A DNA stretch of 23,951 bases from an uncultured Chloroflexota bacterium (lineage in GTDB: Bacteria; Chloroflexota; Anaerolineae; Aggregatilineales; Phototrophicaceae), in the NCBI GenBank assembly GCA_937927665.1, contig CALBRY010000155.1, forward strand, positions 1 to 23,951. Reading direction: 5' to 3'. Made by a program: the position numbers and the translations under genes. Each line of letters starts with the position of its first letter. Within the stretch, counting starts at the first letter, position 1. Below are positions 16,431-23,951 of this stretch, one piece after another. The notes under the pieces were generated by a model. The model did no database searches, was not told where the DNA came from, and saw only the letters and a program-made list of their open reading frames with translations.

Positions 16431-17054
16431 TCACCAGAATCCGGCGATCCAGTTGAGCAGTTTACGGCTCACATCCGTGGTCAGGCGGGTGGCGGCTTGC
16501 GTGTTATGGCTGGAAAACGCGAAAAAGTTGGTGTGATGCTTGTGCGCCGCGCAGATGAGGTAATCGTTTTCCCATCGTGATTGACTCCACAAGAACGCGA
16601 CTTCGCTGTTTTCACGGCGCATCGGTTCGATCCAATGCGCGCGATCCATATCGCTGAGTTGGCTGATTTGAAACGACAGCGCCAGCATTCCGCCTAACGT
16701 ATAGGTGAACTGTACATCTTTGGTCGCCGCATCAACTTCCACGATCACCGCCGCCGATCCGTCTTGAGCGGTCATGAGCGCCGCACCGGATCGCACCCGT
16801 CCGCCGAACTGACGCACGCGTATCACCGAAAGAAGCGGCATATTTGCAAACCGTGCCGTCAATTCCTTGTCCAAGTCGATCGCGCCATCAAAGAAGTGCT
16901 GCAAGATGAGCGGCGCACCTGCGGGCGGCGCGGCGCTCGCACTGGTTGGCGTGCCGGGGGCATCTGCCTGTTCAGCACGGGGGCGTCGCGCAATCGTCGC
17001 CTTGGATGGTAAAGTATATTCGTCCCAATTTGTGGGTTTTTTAGGATCGTCCAT
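16431..17054 (-). CDS. Hypothetical protein, first gene of the YyaL/exonuclease run
   Basis: I do not recognise this 207-residue protein. The first 20 residues are polar (MDDPKKPTNWDEYTLPSKAT) and are followed by an Ala/Pro-rich linker (about 22-48). The remainder looks like a compact domain with alternating strands and helices (LSVIRVRQFGGRVRSGAALM, SAAVIVEVDAATKDVQFTYTLGGML, FLWSQSRWENDYLI). No signal peptide or clear membrane helix is seen, so it is probably cytosolic. The ribosome site before the ATG at 17054 is weak (GGA about 10 nt upstream), with a TATAAT -10-like box about 30 nt upstream. Spacing of 34 nt to the YyaL-like gene suggests co-transcription. It is divergent from ftsH across a 141-nt spacer. 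Confidence 0.75.
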   Translation of the reverse strand: MDDPKKPTNWDEYTLPSKATIARRPRAEQADAPGTPTSASAAPPAGAPLILQHFFDGAIDLDKELTARFANMPLLSVIRVRQFGGRVRSGAALMTAQDGSAAVIVEVDAATKDVQFTYTLGGMLALSFQISQLSDMDRAHWIEPMRRENSEVAFLWSQSRWENDYLICAAHKHHTNFFAFSSHNTQAATRLTTDVSRKLLNWIAGFW

Positions 17055-17082
17055 TGCTCGATTCCGCCTTTATACACTTCCG

Positions 17083-17088
17083 ATTATA
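17083..17088 (-). promoter_or_regulatory. Candidate -10 box in the spacer divergent from ftsH
   Basis: TATAAT reads perfectly on the minus strand about 30 nt before the start at 17054. No good -35 hexamer lies 16-18 bp upstream, so the call rests on the -10 alone. No clear promoter for ftsH was found in the same 141-nt spacer. Confidence 0.3.
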
Positions 17089-17195
17089 CGTGAATCAGTG
17101 TTTCTTCTAGTCCTCGCTCAAGGAAACGTTTATACGAATCTAATGCGTTCCCCTTAGGATGAACGTAACTTAACTGCCAGAAAAAGGCATCCAGA

Positions 17196-19241
<2,046 letters not shown>

Positions 19242-19254
19242 CTCGTTAGAAACG

Positions 19255-19317
19255 CTCCTCACCCTCCGCCCTCTCTCCATCGTATGCGATAGAGAGAGGG
19301 TAAAAGGCGGTGAGGAG
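19255..19317. terminator. Imperfect long palindrome between convergent ftsH and the EF-G-like gene
   Basis: The outer stem CTCCTCACC (19255-19263) pairs with GGTGAGGAG (19309-19317). After an internal loop, an inner stem pairs CCCTCTCTCCATCG with CGATAGAGAGAGGG (one mismatch) around a TATG loop. It probably stops transcription from both sides. U-tracts are weak. The CTCCTCACC...CCCTCTCTC wording resembles palindromic repeats dispersed in Chloroflexota genomes, so it may be a copy of such an element. Confidence 0.55.
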
Positions 19318-19319
19318 TA

Positions 19320-21401
19320 TTAAATCTCGTGGTGCTGCATGTTCTTCTTGCCTTCAGCGATGATCGGGGCGGCGACATTGCTCGGCACCGGATCGTGATG
19401 GCTGTAGGTCATTTCGTAAATTCCACGCCCGCCCGTCATCGAGCGGAGTTCGTTCCCGTAGCGCATCATTTCGGCAAGCGGCACTTGCGCCGTAACGATA
19501 CTCTTTGCGCCCTCGGTTTCCATACCCTGCACACGACCGCGCCGCGTATTCAGGTCGCCCAGAATATCGCCCATCAGCGATTCCGGAACCATAATCTTCA
19601 CATCCATGATCGGCTCAAGCAGCACAGGATTTGCCGCTTGGAATGCCTCTTTGAACGCTTCGCGTCCGGCGACCTGGAACGCAATATCTTTTGAGTCAAC
19701 CGGATGCTCTTTACCGTCGTACACCGTCACCAGCACATCGCTGATCGGGTATCCGGCGATGGCACCAGATTCCAAGACCTGATGAATCCCCTTGTCGATC
19801 GACGGGAAATACGAACTGCTGATCGCGCCGCCGACCACGGCTGACTTAAATTCATAACCTTTGCCGGGATTCGGCTCGATGCGTAGTGAGACTTCGCCAA
19901 ACTGACCCGAACCACCTGTCTGCTTCTTGTGGCGGTAAGTCGCTGAACCCTTGCCCGTGATCGCTTCACGATACGGAACTTTCGGCACAGCGATATCCAT
20001 GTTCGCGCCAAACTTGGCGGCGCGGCTGATGGCGATATTCACATGGAGTTCGCCCATCCCTTCCAGCACCGTCTGTTTGATCTCGCCATCTTGACGCCAA
20101 CGCAGTGTCGGATCGGATTCGGCAAGCATGGTGAGTACCTGACTCATCTTACCCGTATCGGCGGCTGTCTTGGGCAGCAGTGCCACTTGATACAACGGAT
20201 CGGGGAACGAGGGGCGCACGATCTGGAATGGATTATCACGGGAGCTAATCGTATCGCCCGTCTTGGTATGCGCGAGCTTGGCAATCACACCCATATCGCC
20301 TGCATGCAGCATCGGTACGGGAATTTGATCTTTACCGCGCATCAACATCAAGCCGCCGAAGCGTTCTTCTGCGCCACGTGTCGAGTTGAAATAGCGGTCA
20401 TCACTGTGAACACTGCCGGAGAAAATACGGAAATACGTCAGCGTACCAACAAACCGGTCATTGCTCGTCTTGTAAACATATGCCGCCAATGGACCTGCAT
20501 CGCTTTGAGGAGCGTACAGGAACTGCTTCTCACCCGCCTGATCCATATACTGGACACGGCGTTCCGAAGGCGGACCGACATAGACGACCAGCGCTTCCAT
20601 CAGCGGAACGGTGCCGATATTCTTTGTGCTGGAGGTGGCAAATACCGGAACAGTTTTCAAGTAAGCATCGCGGGCGGCTTTTCGCATCCCATCGCGGATT
20701 TCTTCGGGGGTCAGGTTGCCTTCCGCGAAATATTTCTCGATCAGCTTGTCATCTGCTTCCGCCGCTGCTTCGATTAAGGTTGTGCGTGCTGCTTCGGCGG
20801 CTTCCAACATTTCTGGCGGCAGATCTGATCGTTCTTTTCCTTCTGCAAGATAAGCTTTCATCGTCAGAAGATTGACGACACCCCGAAAATCAGCCTCTTC
20901 ACCAATTGGGATCATCACGGGGATAAATTTGTATTCCGGGAACGCATCTTTGAGCGATTGAAGTGTGCGCTCAAAACTCGCATTTTCACGATCGAGCTTG
21001 TTGATCGTCACTACGATCGGCTGTTGATAAACTTCGGCATACTCCCATGCGAGCTGTGTACCCACTTCTACGCCGGAAGTTGCATCGACCACCACGAACA
21101 CCGAGTCAGCGACACGGATCGCATTTTTGACTTCTCCCTGAAAATCGGGATAGCCGGGTGCGTCCAGAACATTGATTTTGACATCGTTGAATTCAATCGG
21201 CACGAGCGATGTGGTGAGAGACAGCCCGCGCTCCTTTTCTTCTTCGTCCCAATCGCTTACCGTGTTCTTTTCTTCAATCCGCCCCAAACGGGTGATCGCC
21301 CCCGTGTTGTACAGCATCGCTTCGACCAGCGAGGTTTTACCCGCGCCCTGATGCCCCACGAGAGCGACGTTGCGTAATTTGTCGGTAGTGTACTCTTTCA
21401 T
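19320..21401 (-). CDS. Elongation factor G-like translational GTPase (EF-G2/FusA2 type)
   Basis: A 693-residue translational GTPase with EF-G domain order: GTPase domain, domain II (about 290-380), then domains III-V ending EMTYSHHDPVP. G1 is GHQGAGKT (16-23) and G4 is NKLD (134-137). G3 reads DAPGYPDF (80-87), with Tyr84 where canonical EF-G has the catalytic His of DTPGH. The switch I region reads KERGLSLTTS instead of the usual RGITI. These are marks of the EF-G-like (FusA2/EF-G2) branch rather than the housekeeping translocase, and canonical fusA next to rpsG/tufA is not seen here. AAGGA precedes the ATG at 21401 by about 9 nt, and a near-consensus promoter lies just upstream. The cellular role is uncertain; the branch may act on stalled or specialised ribosomes or have regulatory GTPase functions. 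Confidence 0.93.
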   Translation of the reverse strand: MKEYTTDKLRNVALVGHQGAGKTSLVEAMLYNTGAITRLGRIEEKNTVSDWDEEEKERGLSLTTSLVPIEFNDVKINVLDAPGYPDFQGEVKNAIRVADSVFVVVDATSGVEVGTQLAWEYAEVYQQPIVVTINKLDRENASFERTLQSLKDAFPEYKFIPVMIPIGEEADFRGVVNLLTMKAYLAEGKERSDLPPEMLEAAEAARTTLIEAAAEADDKLIEKYFAEGNLTPEEIRDGMRKAARDAYLKTVPVFATSSTKNIGTVPLMEALVVYVGPPSERRVQYMDQAGEKQFLYAPQSDAGPLAAYVYKTSNDRFVGTLTYFRIFSGSVHSDDRYFNSTRGAEERFGGLMLMRGKDQIPVPMLHAGDMGVIAKLAHTKTGDTISSRDNPFQIVRPSFPDPLYQVALLPKTAADTGKMSQVLTMLAESDPTLRWRQDGEIKQTVLEGMGELHVNIAISRAAKFGANMDIAVPKVPYREAITGKGSATYRHKKQTGGSGQFGEVSLRIEPNPGKGYEFKSAVVGGAISSSYFPSIDKGIHQVLESGAIAGYPISDVLVTVYDGKEHPVDSKDIAFQVAGREAFKEAFQAANPVLLEPIMDVKIMVPESLMGDILGDLNTRRGRVQGMETEGAKSIVTAQVPLAEMMRYGNELRSMTGGRGIYEMTYSHHDPVPSNVAAPIIAEGKKNMQHHEI

Positions 21402-21438
21402 AAGAAGGTTCCTTCGTGAACGTTGCGTGTTCGGGAGA

Positions 21439-21467
21439 ATTTTAAGGAGGCACTAAAGAATTGTCAA
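21439..21467 (-). promoter_or_regulatory. Sigma-70 promoter for the EF-G-like gene
   Basis: On the minus strand, a perfect TTGACA (21467-21462), a 17-bp spacer and TAAAAT (21444-21439, five of six) predict a start near 21432. That gives a 5' UTR of about 30 nt. Confidence 0.75.
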
Positions 21468-21487
21468 AAGCGTGACTGGGAGTTTTA

Positions 21488-21512
21488 ACACCTTACAGCG
21501 TGACACCTGTCA
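21488..21512. repeat. Direct-repeat pair with TGACA-N2-TGTCA palindrome
   Basis: ACACCTTACA (21488-21497) and ACACCTGTCA (21503-21512) are 8/10 identical with a 15-bp period. The second overlaps a perfect 12-bp palindrome TGACACCTGTCA (21501-21512). It lies 34 bp beyond the -35 box of the EF-G-like promoter and about 55 bp before the candidate pilin promoter, so it could be an operator for either gene. It is short enough to be chance. Confidence 0.3.
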
Positions 21513-21566
21513 TAACAAAAGGATAAAAACCTTAATGCAACGAGTAGGAAATTACGCCCTATGTGC

Positions 21567-21595
21567 TTGCATCACAAGAAAGTGCATGTTAGGAT
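21567..21595 (+). promoter_or_regulatory. Candidate promoter for the Flp pilin gene
   Basis: TTGCAT (21567-21572), a 17-bp spacer ending TGT, and TAGGAT (21590-21595) form an extended -10 promoter candidate about 34 nt before the pilin start. The -35 is weak (three of six). Confidence 0.35.
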
Positions 21596-21628
21596 TAGGT
21601 TGTTGACAGCACAAGGAGATGACAAAAA

Positions 21629-21775
21629 ATGCTTTACATGCCTCGCGAAGAAGGTCAGGGTCTCGTAGAATATGCGCTCATTTTGGTTCTCGTCGCCGTC
21701 GTGGTGATCGTGATCCTGGCGCTCCTCGGTCCCGCCATCGGGAATATCTTCTCGAACATCGTCAACACGCTCTAA
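21629..21775 (+). CDS. Flp/Fap-type type IVb pilin
   Basis: A 48-residue prepilin of the Flp family, the structural subunit of Tad pili. A short leader (MLYMPREEG) ends in Gly9 and is followed by QGLVEY, which fits the G/XXXXEY prepilin peptidase site. Cleavage after Gly9 puts the conserved Glu at mature position 5 and Tyr at 6. The rest is a single hydrophobic helix (ALILVLVAVVVIVILALLG, 16-34) and a short tail PAIGNIFSNIVNTL, typical of Flp. AAGGAG (21613-21618) is 10 nt before the first ATG; a second ATG three codons later is too far from it. The gene is bracketed by a candidate promoter and a strong terminator, so it is monocistronic. No tad secretion genes are in the window; assembly would need machinery elsewhere. 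Confidence 0.9.
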   Translation: MLYMPREEGQGLVEYALILVLVAVVVIVILALLGPAIGNIFSNIVNTL

Positions 21776-21797
21776 TCCGTTAGAGTCGTCCTTTTTT

Positions 21798-21831
21798 GAA
21801 GCCCTCGGCATGTCCGGGGGCTTCGCTTTTT
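21798..21831 (+). terminator. Intrinsic terminator of the pilin gene
   Basis: GAAGCCCTCGG (21798-21808) pairs with CCGGGGGCTTC (21814-21824), with one wobble and a 5-nt loop, and TTTTT follows (21827-21831). It is a classic Rho-independent terminator 23 nt after the pilin stop. Confidence 0.9.
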
Positions 21832-21872
21832 GTCAGCTATCCCCTTCGTTCGTGATCAATGTCACAACTGCC

Positions 21873-21901
21873 TTGACAAAGGCAAATCAGCCTCGTATAC
21901 T
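21873..21901 (+). promoter_or_regulatory. Near-consensus sigma-70 promoter upstream of the S1-domain gene
   Basis: A perfect TTGACA (21873-21878), a 17-bp spacer and TATACT (21896-21901, five of six). Transcription should start near 21908, about 190 nt before the S1 gene, giving a long leader. It is one of the two best promoter matches in the window. Confidence 0.8.
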
Positions 21902-21907
21902 GCCGCC

Positions 21908-22052
21908 CGATCTTTAAGGAAAGGGGCAGCGCCCGCCTGGTGGCGACGGCGCTCATCATTTGCTGTGTTTTTCCGCCGCGCTATTGTGCTGCACAACCAA
22001 AAAATGAACTCGGCAGCCTGAGGCTATTCAGCGCGCGCCGAGTTTTCTTTTT
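21908..22052 (+). ncRNA. Candidate structured leader RNA / attenuator or sRNA ahead of the S1 gene
   Basis: The 325-nt gap between the pilin and the S1 gene holds the pilin terminator, a near-consensus promoter, then this roughly 145-nt segment ending in an intrinsic terminator, then the S1 ribosome site. The segment has a strong hairpin: GCGCC plus CGCC pair with GGCG and GGCGC around TGGT, with a 2-nt AC bulge (about 21926-21949). GCAGC just 5' of it can pair with GCTGC further on. The GGCGC arm could instead pair with GCGCC in the 3' arm of the terminator, which would be an antiterminator. I do not recognise a known riboswitch, 6S, SRP or tmRNA consensus. The 5' and 3' ends are inferred from the promoter and terminator. 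No convincing leader peptide is present. Confidence 0.45.
22007..22052 (+). terminator. Intrinsic terminator between the leader promoter and the S1 gene
   Basis: AACTCGGC (22007-22014) pairs with GCCGAGTT (22037-22044). An inner CTGA/TCAG stem caps the structure, and TTCTTTTT follows. Because it lies between the promoter and the S1 start codon, it must be read through, or regulated, for that promoter to express the S1 gene. Confidence 0.75.
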
Positions 22053-22100
22053 GTGTTTTCCATGAGGATCATCTCGTTCGACTAGGGGCAAGGAAATGTC

Positions 22101-23381
22101 ATGCTAGATAATAATCTTATGACCGGGGCAGGCGAAGACTTTGGCGCACTGCTAGAAGAATGGTTCTCGCAGGAACAACCAGAGCGTGGCGACATCGTGC
22201 CGGGGACGATTGTCGCCGTCGATGCCCAAGGCTTGATCGTCGCTATTGACGGAATGAAGCGGGATGGGGTTGTGCAGCGCCGCGACTTGGAGCGTATGGG
22301 GACAGATACCCATAACTACATTGTCGGCAGCGAAATCGAAGTGATGATTCTGCGGATGGAGGATGAAGATGGAAATCTCGTCCTTTCAGTATCGCAAGCG
22401 CAGCAGACGGAAGATTGGAAGCGCGCTGAAGAACTGATGACACAGGATCAAATCTGGGAAGGCATTGTCACCGAAGCCAACCGGGGCGGCTTGATCGTCC
22501 TGTTCGGCAACCTGCGCGGGTTCGTTCCTGCAAGCCACGTTCTTGATCTGCCACGCGGCTTGAATGAAGACGAGCGTAAGATGCGTATGCAGCGCCTTGT
22601 CGGTCAGAAGATTCCTCTAAAAATTATCGAAGTCAATCGCAAGCGCCGCCGTTTGGTCTTCAGCCAGCGCGACGCCCAGCGTGGCAACCGTGAAGCCCGT
22701 AAGGAACTGCTGCTCGAACAGCTTAAGGAAGGCGATGTCCGTAAGGGTGTCGTCAGCGGACTGCGCGATTTCGGCGCGTTCGTCGACTTGGGCGGTGCGG
22801 ACGGTCTGATTCACATTAGCGAGTTGGCATGGCATCGCGTCAACCACCCCAAAGAAGTCCTCAAGGTGGGCGACGAAATCGATGTTTATATTCTGCGTCT
22901 GGATGCCGAAGGCAAGCGTATCGGCTTGAGTCTCAAGCGCCTTCAGGAAAATCCGTGGGCGATGGTTGAAGAGCTGTATCATGTCGGTCAGTTGGTAGAA
23001 GGCATTGTCAGCCGCGTCACGCAGTTTGGCGCGTTCGTCAGCCTCGAACCGGGTATCGAAGCCCTGCTCCACACCAGCCAGATCGCCGAGCCTGCGCCGG
23101 AAGATGCATCGCTGGTCGTCCATGAAGGACAGCGTCTGCTCATGCGCGTGATCAGCATCGAAGCGGATAAGCAGCGCCTCGGTCTGAGCCTGAAAGAAGT
23201 TTCGGCGGAAGAAATTTCCCGCTGGCAGCAGACCAAAGCCGCCGCCGCTGAAGTTGACGGCAGCATTGAGATTGACGTGACTGCAAGCGATGTTGATGCC
23301 GGTTCTGCCGAAGTTGACGGTAGCGTTCCCGAGGCTGTTTCTGTAGAATTAACAGACCAGCCGACAACCGTCGAAGCTTAA
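22101..23381 (+). CDS. rpsA: S1 RNA-binding domain protein (four S1 domains; bS1-like)
   Basis: A 426-residue protein with four S1 (OB-fold) RNA-binding domains at about 29-99, 116-190, 209-279 and 296-366. The last two carry the best signatures (DFGAFVDLGGADGLIHISEL and QFGAFVSLEPGIEALLHTSQ), with the KVGDEIDVYILRLD and GLSLK pattern. It is annotated as ribosomal protein bS1 in many bacteria of this domain count, where it helps mRNA bind the 30S subunit. With four domains rather than six it could be an S1-like RNA chaperone. The C-terminus (about 380-426) is acidic, with the repeat AEVDGS at 383-388 and 403-408. AAGGA (22090-22094) lies 6 nt before the ATG. rpsU follows 50 nt later, supporting a translation role. 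Confidence 0.88.
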   Translation: MLDNNLMTGAGEDFGALLEEWFSQEQPERGDIVPGTIVAVDAQGLIVAIDGMKRDGVVQRRDLERMGTDTHNYIVGSEIEVMILRMEDEDGNLVLSVSQAQQTEDWKRAEELMTQDQIWEGIVTEANRGGLIVLFGNLRGFVPASHVLDLPRGLNEDERKMRMQRLVGQKIPLKIIEVNRKRRRLVFSQRDAQRGNREARKELLLEQLKEGDVRKGVVSGLRDFGAFVDLGGADGLIHISELAWHRVNHPKEVLKVGDEIDVYILRLDAEGKRIGLSLKRLQENPWAMVEELYHVGQLVEGIVSRVTQFGAFVSLEPGIEALLHTSQIAEPAPEDASLVVHEGQRLLMRVISIEADKQRLGLSLKEVSAEEISRWQQTKAAAAEVDGSIEIDVTASDVDAGSAEVDGSVPEAVSVELTDQPTTVEA

Positions 23382-23413
23382 GACGCCCGAACTGGGCAAA
23401 AAAACTCTAAACG

Positions 23414-23422
23414 AAAGGAGGT
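23414..23422 (+). promoter_or_regulatory. Perfect Shine-Dalgarno for rpsU
   Basis: AAAGGAGGT, fully complementary to the anti-Shine-Dalgarno core, lies about 10 nt before the rpsU ATG. It predicts very efficient initiation, notable because bS21 itself sits next to the anti-Shine-Dalgarno on the 30S subunit. Confidence 0.85.
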
Positions 23423-23431
23423 GGAGAGCGT

Positions 23432-23632
23432 ATGGCACATGTAACCCTGCGACCGAACGAATCGCAAGACTCGCTGTTGCGTCGTTTTCGTAAGCGCGTG
23501 ACCACAAGTGGAGTACTTAGCACGGTGCGCCGCAAGCGTTGGCACATTAGCAAGAGCGAACTGCGCCGGATCGAAAAGAAAAAGGCAATCCGTCGTTCGC
23601 GCCGCCGCCAGCGCAAGAACTCGCTGCGCTAA
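23432..23632 (+). CDS. rpsU: Small ribosomal subunit protein bS21
   Basis: A 66-residue, strongly basic protein of the bS21 family, a 30S platform protein that aids base-pairing between mRNA and 16S rRNA at initiation. VTLRPNESQDSLLRRFRKRV matches the family N-terminus (V ... NE ... AL+RFK+ in typical members), and the Lys/Arg-rich helix RRIEKKKAIRRSRRRQRKNS is the expected C-terminus. The length is normal (58-71). It is 50 nt after the S1 gene on the same strand, and probably co-transcribed with it. A hairpin 55 nt downstream separates it from infA. Confidence 0.93.
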   Translation: MAHVTLRPNESQDSLLRRFRKRVTTSGVLSTVRRKRWHISKSELRRIEKKKAIRRSRRRQRKNSLR

Positions 23633-23687
23633 ACCTGCGCGCCACCTCTCTTGAGCTTACCGGACGGGAAGAACAAACCGCCTTGAA

Positions 23688-23723
23688 ACCGCTGCCCGCT
23701 GATGGGCAGCGGTATTGTTGTTT
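23688..23723 (+). terminator. Hairpin between rpsU and infA
   Basis: ACCGCTGCCC (23688-23697) pairs perfectly with GGGCAGCGGT (23704-23713) around GCTGAT, followed by ATTGTTGTTT. The U-tract is interrupted, so it may be a partial terminator or attenuator within a translation-factor operon rather than a full stop. Confidence 0.6.
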
Positions 23724-23752
23724 AAATTGCCGTACTGCACAAAAGGATATAT

Positions 23753-23951
23753 ATGGCGAAACAGACTGAAGACAAACTCGAAGTAGAAGGCGTAGTAGTC
23801 GAAGCGCTGCCCAACACCCAGTTCCTTGTCGAACTGGAAAACAAACACCGGGTGTTGGCATATCTTTCCGGGAAGATGCGTAAGAAATACATCAGTATTC
23901 TGTTTGGTGATCGTGTTCGGTGCGAGATGAGCATGGACGATATATCGCGCG
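23753..23951 (+). CDS. infA: Translation initiation factor IF-1 (3' end cut by window)
   Basis: IF-1 binds the 30S A site during initiation. The 66 codons present read MAKQTEDKLEVEGVVVEALP, then NTQFLVELENKHRVLAYLSG and KMRKKYISILFGDRVRCEMS. They follow the IF-1 consensus closely (EVEGxVxEALPNxxFxVELENxHxVLAhxSGKMRKxYIxILxGDxVxVExS), with Phe in place of the usual Pro or Val before GDRV. About six residues are missing beyond the window edge (full length about 72). AAAGGA lies about 6 nt before the ATG. In many bacteria infA sits in the spc/alpha ribosomal operon with rpmJ; here it follows S1 and bS21 genes instead. Confidence 0.95.
   Translation, partial: MAKQTEDKLEVEGVVVEALPNTQFLVELENKHRVLAYLSGKMRKKYISILFGDRVRCEMSMDDISR

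Noticed and set aside
17089..17195. Promoter for ftsH
   Set aside because: TCTAAT and TATACG resemble -10 boxes, but the positions 17 bp upstream do not resemble a -35 element.
21572..21811. Minus-strand open frame of 79 codons opposite the pilin gene
   Set aside because: Asp/His-rich shadow translation of the pilin and its terminator, with no ribosome site; the plus-strand Flp protein explains the coding signal.
21830..22021. Open frame of 63 codons ahead of the S1 gene, and a possible GTG-started leader peptide within the leader RNA
   Set aside because: The first frame starts upstream of the promoter and its translation is not protein-like. For the GTG, the only ribosome-site-like stretch is too far away.

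Overview
The window is about 24 kb of ordinary, densely packed bacterial chromosome with moderately high GC. I see no mobile element, CRISPR array, tRNA or rRNA. The gene complement suggests a member of the Chloroflexota, probably Anaerolineae-like. It includes a DUF3417-type glucan phosphorylase, an EF-G-like GTPase with a DAPGY G3 motif, a lone Flp pilin, a TPR/transglycosylase lipoprotein and CTCCTCACC-type palindromes between convergent genes. That assignment rests on impression; no marker search was possible.

Layout. (1) Positions 2-6559 hold the end of an aldo/keto reductase and then a glycogen block: glgA and glgC in tandem, a small carbohydrate-binding (CBM48/AMPK-like) protein on the opposite strand, and a large alpha-glucan phosphorylase. 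GlgC makes ADP-glucose, GlgA polymerises it and the phosphorylase releases glucose-1-phosphate. No branching or debranching enzyme is in view. (2) Positions 6647-10096 (minus) form a tight three-gene NatA/NatB-like ABC export operon of one ATPase and two paralogous permeases. It is divergent from a receiver-only response regulator at 10291-10674. (3) Positions 10748-17054 (minus) are a run of an unknown protein, a YyaL/DUF255 thioredoxin-like protein, a DEDDh exonuclease that overlaps it by ATGA, a small membrane-anchored unknown protein with a TTG start, and a large TPR plus SLT lytic transglycosylase lipoprotein. (4) ftsH (17196-19241, plus) converges on an EF-G-like GTPase (19320-21401, minus). 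(5) Positions 21629-23951 (plus) hold a 48-residue Flp pilin, a strong promoter driving a short terminator-ended RNA, a four-S1-domain protein, rpsU (bS21) and the start of infA (IF-1).

Regulatory signals are unusually readable. Two near-consensus sigma-70 promoters (TTGACA, 17 bp spacer) lie at 21439-21467 (minus, EF-G-like) and 21873-21901 (plus, S1 leader). Most convergent or operon-end junctions carry a hairpin. The most interesting non-coding element is the roughly 145-nt candidate leader RNA or sRNA at 21908-22052, between a near-perfect promoter and an intrinsic terminator just ahead of the S1 gene. Function calls for the well-known families are secure. Promoter, leader-RNA and organism calls are inference from reading the sequence alone.
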